Positions 12,170 through 24,741 of a stretch of DNA of 64,000 nucleotides are shown here, piece after piece. Each line of letters starts with the position of its first letter. Position 1 is the stretch's first letter. This stretch comes from Vigna angularis. Its lineage: Eukaryota > Streptophyta > Magnoliopsida > Fabales > Fabaceae. The notes beneath the pieces were generated by a model, which ran no database searches, had not been told where the DNA came from, and saw only the letters and a program-made list of their open reading frames with translations. The stretch spans positions 24,139,444-24,203,443 of the forward strand of contig NC_068979.1 in assembly GCF_016808095.1 (NCBI RefSeq). Direction: 5' to 3'. The position numbers and the translations under genes are program-made.

Positions 12170-12740
12170 TATTATCTTCTATGAATCAAAGCTAAAATAG
12201 CTAACTTATCAGCACAATGATTTCCCTCATGAAAAACATAAGAAACTTTGAATTGTATATACTTACAAAAATGCAAGTGTCGATGTTATCTCCCTCTAAG
12301 ACTTTAAGGAACCACTCGTTGATATAAAAAACCATGACAGACTACCGAAGAATCACTTCTTAACCAAAACCTTTGAAAGTTCTCCCTCCAAGCATGCTAC
12401 AAAGCATAAATGACCCACATAAACTAAACATAAACAGAAGTTTGTACCACTAAAGAGACAAACTACCCACATATTCCCCCAACTTCCTCTTAAAACACAA
12501 ACACTGAAGCTCAACTAGGAGAACCCCTAGTTGTACTATCATTATTCACCCTAAGTCAATTAGTAGATTGAACTTATCATATTACATCCATAAATGAAAT
12601 CATCCTACCCTACTCTTTAGATTTACTTTCAATGATACACACTAACTCCTTAATTTGACAAATAATAGAAGGAAACACAATTTGATCTTCAAATCTATTA
12701 TGATTTCTCATCTTCCAAATAATAATAAAATTTACATTTA
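12170..12740 (-). pseudogene. Non-LTR retrotransposon (LINE) C-terminal RNase H-like relic
   Basis: On the minus strand, about 12740-12630 reads NFIIIWKMRNHNRFEDQIVF followed by a basic/hydrophobic linker, matching the IWxxRN segment after the reverse transcriptase in plant LINEs. From about 12550 to 12175 interrupted frames read VNNDSTTRGSPS, GGICGSFS, then VSYFSF-like C-terminal residues, matching the plant LINE RNase H pattern VNxDGSxRGSPG ... GGxFR ... GNxxADxLA. Several stop codons and frameshifts are present, so it is dead. The reverse transcriptase and endonuclease parts are not seen upstream (12740-13800). Confidence 0.65.
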
Positions 12741-12777
12741 ACTTAACCTTGCGTAATTAATTTAGTAAGATGAATTT

Positions 12778-12778
<1 letters not shown>

Positions 12779-12838
<60 letters not shown>
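12779..12838. repeat. (TA)n microsatellite
   Basis: About 58 bases of uninterrupted TA dinucleotide. Confidence 0.97.
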
Positions 12839-12842
<4 letters not shown>

Positions 12843-13816
12843 CATCATACTTCTAAACAATATAATATCTCCAATAATCAAGATTTATAATCTTATATAT
12901 GTTGATAAAATTTATAAACATTTAAACACATGTTTTTCAAAGTTTAGAAAACATTATTTCACTTTACCACTAATTTGTTCATGCAGTGAATTAAGCATAT
13001 ATATAAATTTGTCTGATCACCATTATGCTTACTTAACTAAACATGTTCGCTCAGTAACTAAATCTCGCAGCTTTTCAATTAAGTGAATTTTGTCCAATTG
13101 AAAATTACTTGTCTAAAAATAAATTGCACATGCTTTCGATTAGATTAATTTTTCCCAGCGACAAATTGTTTGTCCAACTATTATTCATAAATGCAACTTT
13201 TTCATAATCTCAAAATTGTACTAAATTTGTTCAAAAATTGTTATACTACATTTCTTACACATAAGACTAAACATGAACACTAAAAGCTTAATCGAGATTA
13301 AACTTTCAACCTCACTACTCGAGGACTAAGCATGTGCATAAAATACTTTAATCAACAATTTAAACTTACCATCACACACATAGACTAATAAAGATTCAAC
13401 TTTACCCCCTCACATGCAAAGAGCCTACCCAAAGTATGAAATATCTCCCTTGAAATCAATTCTAGAAAAAGATACAAAGAAAAACTTACTAAACAAATGA
13501 TGTATAATTAGACATACTTGTTCTATTATCCAACAGGACCTTTAAAGTTGACTAAAATATGTGAGAATGAACTACTCTTACAAAAATCTAAAGAGAAAAG
13601 ACAAAGAAAAAGTGTTTCATAAATATGACAACTTTTTTAAAATTAAGTTTTAATAATTAATTTACTCTATTTATAAGCTTTTTAACTGAAATAATAAAAT
13701 ATCCATTTATCATCTCTCATTGAAACCACTTGAATAATTTAATTTAGTCCTCACACAAAGTGTCTTTTCATGTAGGATTTACATATCTTATCTTTGTAAA
13801 AGTATTTCATATTTGT

Positions 13817-14060
13817 TAAGAAGTGGATTTTAAGTTAAATTCAACCTTATAAAATCGGTTTGTAAGGTAAGGTTTGCACTCATTTATATAGTGTAAACTG
13901 ATCTTATCTCTAGTTAATATGATACTTGTAACATAACAAATTTTGATATGATAGACTCTAACCCGAAACTCTAATACAATTTTAAGAAGTGAACTTTTTA
14001 AGTTTAATTCAATCTTACAAAATCAGCTTGTAAAATAAAGTTTTCATCCCACATAAATTT
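13817..14060. repeat. Pair of diverged direct repeats (dispersed legume-type repeat)
   Basis: Two direct copies of about 70 bp start at about 13820 and 13982. Both contain TTAAGAAGTG, a TTCAA(C/T)CTTA core, AAAATC(G/A)G(T/C)TTGTAA and a CAT/CATCCCA end. The arrangement resembles a very short LTR (TRIM-like) element or a tandem duplication of a common legume repeat. No primer-binding site was identified. Confidence 0.45.
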
Positions 14061-14089
14061 TTTCATTATAATTCTTCATTTTTCTTTAG

Positions 14090-15105
14090 ATTTGACGGTC
14101 AAATATGGAATGTTAAAGGAAAAAAATATCAAATCCACAATTAAAGTGAATCAACATCATTAATTTGTTTCCTTCAACTAAAATAACTTTATAAATGAGA
14201 TAAATTAGTTCTATTACTATCCTCTTTTATGTTCACTATTAAATAAGAAATATTAAAAGAAATAATTTTACCAGATTTTCTTTTATCAAAATTTTATAAT
14301 GAATTTTGAAAATTTTATTATTGAGGAATATTTTTATTGATAATAGATCTATTAGCAAAGTTCGTTAGTAAAATTTATTAATAATGTAAATTTTTATTAT
14401 TAACAGATATTCTATTGATACTTAACCATCAATAACATTTAACAATAAAATTCTCAATAATTTATAATTTTTATTATTGACAAAATTATTTCTCGATAAA
14501 ATATATTAGTTAAATTCAACAAAAATTAAATATTTTAGTAATCTATTATTAAAATGAAAATAATTTTTTTGTCAAGAAGAATAAAAAGAAAAAAATGATT
14601 ATAGGTGCTTACCAATAAATTTCTCCTTATGATAAAAATTGAAAAATTCATTTTTATATCAAGTAATAAAAGCTATATAATAATTATTGTAATATATTGA
14701 TTATTCTTATAAGAGAACATAAATGTTTCAGCATACACAGATAAGTTAAAAAAGAAATATGCATATAAAGAAATAAAAAACAAATACACATATTTTAACA
14801 TATTTAACATTCTACTTTTTTTTTCTAAATATATTTTTAATGAATATTTTTAGTAAATATCCAAATTAATTCTTAAAAGATAATTAGGTTGAGATGTCTC
14901 CAACTAAAATTTTCATATTATTGAAAAAAAATTACTTAGTATTCAGGTTATTTCTTGTCAAATATAACATATTTATCTTTGAGGACTTATTCAAATATTT
15001 ACTCTATTTTTTTAATTAAAACAACAAAGCTTACGAGATTTTTCTGTCAGTTTTTTCTACGAGGACACTGTTTAGATACATTTGAAAAATTAAAAAAAAA
15101 AGGAA

Positions 15106-15140
<35 letters not shown>

Positions 15141-15190
15141 TAACATAAATTTAATATAAAACAAACAAATTTAACACTTTTGTTTCAAAA
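14090..15190. other. AT-rich intergenic DNA
   Basis: Only AT-rich simple sequence, including ATTTATTAATA-like phrases at 14280-14540 and a TA microsatellite at 15109-15136. No gene seen. Confidence 0.5.
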
Positions 15191-15289
15191 TGTTTGGGCT
15201 ACAGGAAAGTGGCCCATTGGTATTCACCCTCTCCTAGGGTCCAGTTAAACTTTGATTCAAACTAGCGGTTTAGAAAGCAAAATGTCTGT

Positions 15290-16235
15290 ATTGAGCTTGG
15301 CTCCCTCCACCACTAGAGCATGCTTTCTACACCTTCTTAAATTCTTTTTATTTCTAAAACTATCTTTAGGTTAAAGGTTAAAACCTTTTTTACTTATATC
15401 ACGAATTTTTATTTTATTTCTCAAACTCTAATTTGACTTCATTCATATTTTTTGAATGCAGCAGTTGCATCTCATCCCATGTCAACCCAATCTTCTTCTA
15501 CTTAGTTGTATCAACATCATATATGAATTTTTAATTATCTTTGGTTGATGAAGTACATAAAACTATCATGTATTCGATTATACCTAATAATTATTATTGA
15601 ATTTTAGTTGATTAATCTTTTAAATTTGAATGATGAAAATAAAATTAATAATGAAAACCTATTAATCATTTAAGAATAATTTAAAATTGTGTTCACATAT
15701 TTCTATTTTTTTTATTTAGACCTATAAAATTGAATTTATTTTGTAAGAGATTAAATTTTTAGAATTTATATTTTGTTGCAATTCATTTAAATTTAATTTC
15801 TAAAAGTTAAATTTATTTGCACTAATATTTTATATAATTTGATTTGAATTAAACTTAAGTTTTTTTAATCTAATCTAAGTTTATATTTTTTTTAAATTAA
15901 AAAATATAAAGTATATACGTTGATATCCAGTGATATAAAAAAATATATTACAATATTTTTTCAGATACTCAACCGATAACATGATGACTAACGGATCTGT
16001 CAAATTATGTACAACTAGATAGAAGAAGATTGAGTTGACATGGGAGTGGAAGTGCAGCTGCGGCGTTCAGAGAATATGAATGAGATAAAATTAGAGTTTG
16101 AAAAATAAATTAAAAATTCGTGATAAAAGTATAAAATTTTTAACTTCTAAAGATAATTTTGAAAATAAAAGAATTTGAGGAAGTATATGGATCATCCGTG
16201 GTCGAAGGAGCAACGCTCTTATATCGAACACCATG
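15290..16235. mobile_element. Long inverted-repeat element (MITE/MULE-like)
   Basis: The left arm (about 15290-15530) and right arm (about 16013-16235) are inverted copies. Shared phrases, read inward, include GGCTCC(C)TC-ACCAC, CTTCTTAAATTCTTTT / CTCAAATTCTTTT, ATCACGAATTTTTA, CTCAAACTCTAATTT, CATTCATATT, CATGTCAAC(C/T)CAATC and TTCTTCT. The interior is AT-rich with no gene. No certain target duplication was found, so the termini are approximate and the superfamily is open. Confidence 0.7.
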
Positions 16236-17816
16236 GCCCATTGTATATATACTGTCTTATGGCCAAGTTAGGATTCGTCACTTTCACTCTATTTGATTAA
16301 AAAACTATGATGACTTATTTTCTTTCCATTTCTTTTATATTTGTATAGTTGGTACAAAAGGAGGGGAGATGTATGTAGTTTCATAATTAAGAAAAGTGTA
16401 GATGCATTTACTATCAATATTACTGTGTTTGGATGAAATAATTTAGAAAGTAGTTTATTTACTTAAAATTTTAAATTTTTTTATCTGATTTATTTGAATA
16501 AAATATTTAAATGATAGAGTCCAGTTATTTAAATATTTTTAAATAAAATTTTATCTTAAAAGATAAATTAATTAGTTTAATTTTAAAAAAATAAAAATTA
16601 AAAGTATTTAATCCAAACAAATTATTTAATAAATTAAAAAAATAATTGTAAATAATTCAAATATCATATATTTTAATTTTTTAAATTTATTAAAATATAT
16701 TATTCAAATACATTGTAAAGAAATCAGAATCAATGTAATAATATCCCAATAAGTTCATTCTTATTTTAGAATTATTTTAATAAACAAAGGAATAAAAGTG
16801 TAGATCTTTTAAGTTTATATTTTTTAAAACTTATAACGATTTCACTGTTATTTTTATTGTTTTTGACTATGTCAGAACCATTTAAAACGCATCCAAAAAC
16901 CCTCTGAACGGACGCCAGGTGTCAAGCGAAGAGGATCTGGAAATTAGATAGTGGAAGGCAGGTGTTGGCAGATGAGCGGACGCTCGTTTTGACGTAGTAA
17001 GGAAAACTTGAGTTTTAGAAAATTCACGTCACACTCTCTGCATGCACCCTTCTTCCCAGTTCTGAAAAATCTCACTTTCTCCTCCTTCTCACTACTTCTC
17101 CTTCATCTTCTCTCTAAGAAATCTCACCCTTTCTCTTCTCCGATTTCCATTCAGCCACCGTAGAAGCACTTCTGGCGTCAAGGGCTTTCGTTTAAACCGA
17201 TTGGTTTATGATTCTGAGCTGGTGAGTCCCTTTTTCTCTAGTACGTTCGGTTATGTCTTGCATGCAACTCTTTGGTTCTGGTCGTTTGAGTGGGTGGTAG
17301 TAGTCTGAGTGTTTCTGGCTTTCTCTGTAGTTCAGTATTCCTAACAACGTGATTGTTGAACGTTAGCTCTATGGTAGAGGGAAGTTTTATTCTGATTCGT
17401 TTGAGCGTTCGTCTACATGTCGAGGTAAGGGAATCTTATTACTTTAATTTGTATGATTACTTGTATTGCATGAACGTTCGTTGAATTGACTGAATTAATA
17501 TGATATATGATGGTTGCTATGTTTGGATGTATGAAGTATGAAAATTGACTATGATATGAATGTATGAAATTATGAAGATATATGTTGAGAAATGGGTTTG
17601 AATATAAATGATTCTGGTATGAAATTTCCCCTATGAAAGTGTACGTTCGTCACTGAACGGTCCTTAACTGTTCGGTTTTTCTACTGAACTTGGTTGGAAT
17701 TGGATTCTTTCATTTGGGAAGAATCCTAGTTGAGGACGAGCGTCTTCGTTTCGAAATACTATGCATGAGCATTCGGCCAAGGATAGTTGGTTCTTAGCGT
17801 TCGGTTATAAACTTAA

Positions 17817-17938
<122 letters not shown>

Positions 17939-18020
17939 ATTTGTATATTTTCGTTTATTCTTAAACACTACTTCAATAGTATCTTATTATATTTATCAAG
18001 CTTTCTAATATAAGTTTAAG

Positions 18021-18160
18021 TAGTGCTCGGTCTTACACCAAGCGCTCTTATTTAGTAGTGCTCGGTCTTACACCAAGCGCTCATAATGAGTAGTGTTCGG
18101 TCTTACACCAAGCGCTCGTAATGAGTAGTGCTCGGTCTTACACTAAGCGCTCATTCTCTT
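18021..18160. repeat. Four-copy 35-bp minisatellite
   Basis: Copies start at 18021, 18056, 18091 and 18126. Each has TAGTG(C/T)TCGGTCTTACAC followed by CAAGCGCTC or TAAGCGCTC and a short AT spacer. The spacing is exactly 35 bp, with one or two changes between copies. Confidence 0.95.
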
Positions 18161-19518
18161 TCCTATAATCTATCTTGATGAAAATAGCGTTCGTCCAAAT
18201 TCAATAGAGTTTTCTCTCTACCGTGCTCGGTCATTGACTGACATTCAGTTTTCTTAATGCTAAATTCAAATAAGCTAAGTATTTATAAGCGTTCGGTTTC
18301 TTCATGTGAATTCTTCTAAGTATTATTCTTTGAATGTCTTGAAGTGTCTGCATCCATTGGTTCCAGCCTAAAGTCTTAGTACTTGGCAATGGTCTTTTCG
18401 GTGTTCGGTTGGAGTTCTCAAGAGTCAGTTCATCTAATTGGCTCACTTTGTAAGTAACGTTCGTTCTAGTTGTTCTTGCGATATCTATTGCACTCGGTTT
18501 CTTTCTCAACTTGATAGTAACCCTCCTGGCCTTAGTCTGTTCTGGAACGGGAGACCTCTCGGTCACACTCCAAGTGTTCAGTCTAGTTAAAGGTTAAAGT
18601 TTAACGTTCGGTATTTGGTACCCTTAGTGATCTTTGAACGAATGGTTTAATTGAGATGATTATCAATGAAAGATGAAGAGAATATGATATTGATGAAATG
18701 TTTTGGATTATGGACGAGCGTTCCGGGGAGGAATGACTCATGAATGAATATTGGAATTTGTAAAGTATGAATGTGGGCATGCTAAGCTGGCGGTTCATCC
18801 TGATGTTCCGTGATTACTCGTCTTCACGTAGAGGAGGGTAAGTCATGTGTGGGAATGGCAGGAGGTCCTAGTCCTTATGGTTAATTTGGACAGATAGGAC
18901 TAACCTCGGGTGGCAGCTGTTGAGGGTATCCCAGCTACTACATCACCCGGGTGCACGAACGTCGTAGCTACACAGATTTCATACAGTCCGGACAGTCAAT
19001 CTAGTATTAGGCTTTGCATGAAATGTATGATGAATTATCTTGTTTGGTTGATTGTGAGAAATGTATGTTTATAAATGAATTAAATTACATAAGCTTACCC
19101 TGCGTTTCCTGTCTTGTCTGTTTTGTACGTCCGGTTGTCCTTCTGTTGCAATGATTATCCGTGTGGATGTGAGCAGAAGGAGACGAGCTGCTGGAAGAGG
19201 CGCTGGAAGAAGAAAACTTAGTAGAGGTAGAAGTTAAGACCAAACAGTAGAACCGTTCGGTTAGTGGTTTAGTTTGATAATAAGGTGGTCGTTCGATCAC
19301 CTTCTTCTTTTGTTTTGTATGACCGACCGGTGTTGGCTTTTGTAAACCGTTCGGTCAGACTTGCTTATCTTGTACCGTTTAAGTTTGTAACTCTTTCTGT
19401 AAGGTCGTTCGGTCATAAGCGTACGTTCTCTTTTAATGTAAAACTGAGTTGTAATATTACTAGATGTGATTATTCTATTATATAGTTTTATACTTTATTT
19501 TTAGGATATTATAGACTA

Positions 19519-20817
19519 AGTTGTCATCTTCTTTCAAACTTTGAAACAAAAAGATAAGATGAAGATCATAGAAGTGACATAAAAGGAAGGGATCCCAAAG
19601 TAGGGACACAAGGTGCATCCCTTGAACAAAACTTAAACAAAAAATATATTTTTGTATTAAATGAAGAATAAAAAAGATTGATTGTTTTCTTTTGTTAAGG
19701 AATAAAATTGACATAATATAAGGACTAATTTGTTGACATTTAGGTATTAATTAAGAGTATCATTTTGTAAAACCAAACAATGATTTGGTATAACTATTAA
19801 CTCCCTGTATGAATGTTTTGTTAAAGAGAAACAGAGATGCTGACAGGAAATGAAGTTAGCATTGGTGGTTATAGAGAGAGAAAAGAGAAAAAAATGGAGT
19901 TAGGAACCACGTTCCACGGAGAAGAAGATGGGTCATGTGAGGTGGGACAAGTGTGAACTGTGAAGACAACTCTTTCATTCTGTCATCATGTCCCTTCCAA
20001 CAACACCTATTTCTTTCCATTAATCTATAAAACCCACTTTTTAAACTGAAATCTACTTCATTTATATTTTGATATCTTGTTTTAGAAATTTAAACGAGAG
20101 TTTAAACAAAATATAAAAAAGTTGAGTAATATATAAGATAACAAACTTACAAATTCAAAGTTTTAGATTTGTTTACGTTAATATTCAAAATACGTTATCG
20201 ACAGTTGATATTTATATATATTTATTATTAGTAGATAATGGATAATAAATCATTTATAATCAGGTTAAATATGAGTATTATATTTGTATAGATATTTTTT
20301 ATTTGTAAAAAAATTAAAATTAAATTTATATTTTATTAAATTTAATTAAAATTAAAATTAAAATTATATTTTATTACATTAAATTTAATTAAAAAATTTA
20401 ATTTATTATTTAATTTATATTATATTATATTTTATATTTTTTATAATTTTATTTAAAAAATTTGTGAAATATTTTTTTTAAATATTAACGGATATTTATG
20501 GATAATCACCTATTTTTAAAATCTGTGAGTATTTTTTAAATAGATATCTAACCTATTATAAGTGGATTTTTTTTTATTGTGGATAAATATTCGTATTTAT
20601 CTCAACCTGTTATTATCTATATAAGTAGTGTCATTCTTTATGTAGTTTGACTTAGGTCTACTGGTTTTGTGTTTTTCCATGAATCAGTAACTTAGTCTTG
20701 ATTATTGGTTTATACAAGTATGATTTCATTTACTTATATATTATTATGATTATGTGTTATGTGTTTATATGTAGTCGATAAGAGATCTTCAACAAATAAA
20801 CCATTATAAACTCTTAT
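19519..20817. other. AT-rich intergenic DNA
   Basis: No gene recognised. The sequence from 20040 to 20640 is nearly pure A/T with ATTTAATT-type phrases. Confidence 0.5.
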
Positions 20818-21064
20818 AAAATTAAGGCTTAATACCTTATTTTGTCTCCAGTTTCGTTCGAAAATGTTAAATTAACGGCGTTAATTATCTTGATGCAAAA
20901 TAATTAACACCGTTTGTACGGATTTAACGAAAGGAATTTCATTGATATAAATTTTATTAAATTAGAACGTAATAGACGCATTTTTTAAAGGATGGACTAA
21001 TTTGACATTTTTGAGCGAAACTGGAGACAAAATAGGATATTAAGCCTAAAATTAATTATAGATG
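20818..21064. mobile_element. Short inverted-repeat MITE with 7-bp direct repeats
   Basis: The body is 20825-21057 (233 bp), beginning AGGCTTAATACC and ending GGATATTAAGCCT. The outer 50 or so bases on each side are inverted copies (TTTTGTCTCCAGTTTCG and its complement). The identical heptamer AAAATTA flanks both ends (20818-20824, 21058-21064). The interior has GGCGTTAATTATCTTGATG and no gene. Transposase superfamily is not assigned. Confidence 0.85.
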
Positions 21065-23067
21065 TTGACCGATCTTAAAGTACAAGATGTTGTTTGTTAT
21101 TTAATAATAGCGTATGATGGAGGGACCCCCTTAAGCAACCCAAAAGTTTGTAGCTTGCAACCAATTTCATTTCTTTGCCTTTATCCTTAACTTATGGTAG
21201 GCCTCATTATCGTACTTGGTTTTCCTCTTCACATGTCTCGTATAATGTCTAATTGGGAGGTTCTTTTGAGGAAAGTAGATAAAAAACAAACAGTCAAATT
21301 ACTTTAATGTATATTTTCTAATCAAATCCTCTCTCTGGTTTTTATCCCAAACAACAAAACTATGTGTGTTTCTGTGTGGTGTGTTTTGTCATCATCTAAT
21401 ATACTTAGTACTACACCAAGAAATCGTACCAAAAGACACTTTTTTTTTTCAATTTGGACTTTCTACTTGTTTTGCATCCTTAAATCTGTGTCTTTGATGC
21501 GAATATTCTACTGTTTGAAAACCATCAACGCAATAATGATGGACTCCATGCAAGGAAATCGATAATTCTCTTAAATTAATTATTTTTTTAATATGGTAGA
21601 TGGGTGTCTTTTGAATTCAATTTTTATTAAAGAAAATTGATTTATTAAGCGCTGAAAAGGTATTTTACTTTGTTTAAGTATTTTATATTTGAATTTTCTT
21701 GTTAACAAAATAATATAATTCTTATTTTTTATTTTTCTGTTTCCAACTTATCCATTAATTTGTTTCTTTTCAATTTTATTGATCAACTAGTTTCTTTTCT
21801 TTCTAATAACAAACTAATAGAAAATGGGACTAACCTGCAACGTAACATTCAAAGTAAAATTTCTTTTAGTAACGATAATGTGAAAAGAGAGGTCTACGAG
21901 AATTTTACTTTGATAATTGTAATTCTTTTAATAAAAGAACACGCTAATTACTTTATTTTATTTTTTATTATTTTAGTACTTGAAAGAAAAATTAAAAAAA
22001 AAGTTCCATTTAAAATTATTTACGAGCATAACATATGTTTTATATGAAATTTCTACAAAAAAGACAAATAACATTGTCATACATTTTTAATTTTATTAAA
22101 AACCTCAAAGAACGGATCTTGTCTAGATTTTGTTTTAAATTCGTTGAAAAAATAGAGTCTAGACTGCAATTTCCACGATACTGAATCCCATCTAAGTTTA
22201 CTTTACACTATTCCTAATAAATCGAATGAGACTTTTCCATAGAACAATAAGTTCCTTTACATTGGCATAATCTTTTTTCTTTTTTTTTTTATAGTGGTGA
22301 TGATTTTCAATTCGTCCTACTTACTCGAATTATTCCCAATTTTTTATTCCTTAGCATGGACTACAATTTCCCCAAACACTTGAATGAAAACTCATGAATT
22401 TTCATTCAAATTAATTTCTAGAACGAGCACACCAAATGTAAGAAATTGTGTTTTTGTGTAGTTAAAATAAGTGTAAGTTTATATTTAAAAGTGTTAATTA
22501 AGATTAATTTTACAATATGGTCTAAACATATCCTACCCCATCCTATTGTCTTTGCAAATTGTCCTTTCTTATATCTCCTTTTTTTTTCTTAATTTCTCTC
22601 TATGTGTTATTTAAACATTGCAACTTATATACGTTTTTGAGCTTGACAACATAACTGAAGTGAGATTCAATTTTTTATATTAATTTATCCTAATAAACTT
22701 ATGCATGTTTAGTTTTCTTTTTTTTTAGTCATAGAATTTTATTTATTATTTAATTTAATTTTAGTTATGTACTGATTTTTTTTATTTTATTTAGTTATGT
22801 ACTAATTTAATTTAATAGTTTTATGCCATGGGTATCCCAAAAATTAATCAAAACCATAGAGGTTATTCAATAAGCAAGAAAATTTAAAGAAATAATAACA
22901 CAATAATTATAACCCCAAAAGTTATCAATTAGTGGTAACAATCAAAATAAAATAATCTCACATGTTATCGTGTTATGATTTTACATTTGAAGCATTTAGA
23001 TATATAGGCTAAATTAGGATGATTAAAGTTAAGCTTGTTAAGTTTAAAACTTTAAAAAATTACACAT
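21065..23067. other. Intergenic DNA, no gene seen
   Basis: AT-rich. The open frames at 21362-21565 and 21760-22047 have low-complexity translations rich in F, I, K and N with no domain. No element ends were found. Confidence 0.5.
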
Positions 23068-23621
23068 TTAATATAAGGGTGTTGCTCTCTCCACCATCCT
23101 AAGTGCTCTGCACTTTCCCACTATTTTCTTTTATTCCAAAAATACTCTACACTTCCATACTATTTTCTTTTATTCCAAAAATACCTTACACCTCCCCACT
23201 ATATTCAACAATCTTTCCTCTTTCTCTCCACATTAACGAAGCATTCACATGGCTCAGATTTAAACTTGTGATATATTGCAAAATTTTATTTACACTTTCT
23301 CTTAAATAAGTTTAATTCAATCTTATTTTCACTTTTCAATATTTTTTTTTTCAAATTACTTAATAAATAGTAAAATTTTGTTCTAAATTTCTAGAAAAAT
23401 GTTTATATATATGTGTGTTTTTTTTTACATTTAATATCTATAATTTTTAACATTATATTATGTTTTAACTTACCGACATGTTTGACTCAAATAACTTGAA
23501 TAAAGTATTTAATTTATTAGATAAATAATATAAAAATATTATTAAATACTTAAAATATAAAAGAAAAGTTATTTGTTAAAGATTTGGAATGTATTTAGTT
23601 TTTTCGTCATTATAAAGTTAG

Positions 23622-23654
<33 letters not shown>

Positions 23655-23968
23655 TATTATTTACTATTAATATTATTATGTTTATTATTTTGTATTTGCA
23701 TCTAACTTTTAAGTTTATAAAATGGAAGTGGTAGAAGCACTAATATTGAAGTTTTCAATATATCACAAGTTTAAATCTAAGCCATATGAATGCTCCATTA
23801 ATGCAGAGAGAGAAAAAGAAAGATTGTTGAGGATAGTAGGGAGGTGTAGGGTATTTTTGGAATAAAAGAAAATAGTTGGAAAGTGTAGAGTATTTTTGGA
23901 ATAAAAGAAAATAGTGGGGAGGTGCAGAAACACTTGGGATGGTGGAGGAAGCAACACCCTTAATCTAA
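23068..23968. mobile_element. Mutator-like MITE with about 200-bp inverted arms
   Basis: The body is 23077-23959, starting GGGTGTTGCT and ending with its complement AGCAACACCC. Flanks TTAATATAA (23068-23076) and TTAATCTAA (23960-23968) form a 9-bp target duplication with one mismatch, the length typical of Mutator-like elements. The arms (23077-23290 and 23750-23959) are inverted copies. Each carries two tandem copies of a 37-40 bp phrase with TTTTCTTTTATTCCAAAA. The interior is AT-rich and holds a (TAA)n tract at about 23627-23653. No transposase is present. Confidence 0.85.
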
Positions 23969-24199
23969 TCCAGACATTCTAAACTATTAAAGTAAATGTT
24001 TTAAAATTTAAAATTACACATTTTATTTAACTTAGTATATGTCTTTCTATTATTAGTATATATATATATAACTATATCTTTATTTATTCTTATTTTATAA
24101 CATGTATCACTATTTTTAATTTACTTAATTTAGGTATGTCACTCTTTTCTTAATATACATGATAATATATGCATTACATTATAAAAATAATTTGTATTT

Positions 24200-24420
24200 T
24201 TTCTCATGTATAAAACATAAAAAATACAACACTAAAATGATGATGAGAAACAGCATACTCATGAACTAACCAACTGTTAATACAATAAAGAGAGAGACAT
24301 GACTCAATGATAGGATAGAGGTAACCACGACTCATAAAGGCGTCAAGGGAGGAGCGAATGACGACATGGAGGAAGGCATGCACCACGTTGTGGATAGAGC
24401 ATAAATGGTGATAAGAATAT
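24200..24420. other. Unassigned GC-moderate patch
   Basis: A patch with somewhat more G+C than its flanks and a minus-strand open frame (24204-24386) that I do not recognise. The rest of 23970-24575 is AT-rich with no feature. Confidence 0.3.
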
Positions 24421-24577
24421 GTAGATTATAATATAAAGTTGTGTGCAATTGTTTAAATAATGTTTAAATAAATTATTATACTTCTGTCCATTTGTTTATT
24501 GTTATGATTATATATAATACAAAAGTAAATAATGCTGTGGTAAAAAAAATTAGAGATATTTCATGTATATCATGTAT

Positions 24578-24591
24578 ATTATATATATATA

Positions 24592-24646
<55 letters not shown>
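24578..24646. repeat. (TA)n microsatellite
   Basis: About 69 bases of TA, broken once by TTATAT at 24598, just left of the gypsy element. Confidence 0.95.
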
Positions 24647-24650
<4 letters not shown>

Positions 24651-24741
24651 CTATATTATCAAGTGTTATAAAATATTGAGGAAAAAATAATTAATTATAG
24701 TACAGAGCACTTTTCGATCATCAGTGTATAAGTATTATGTT

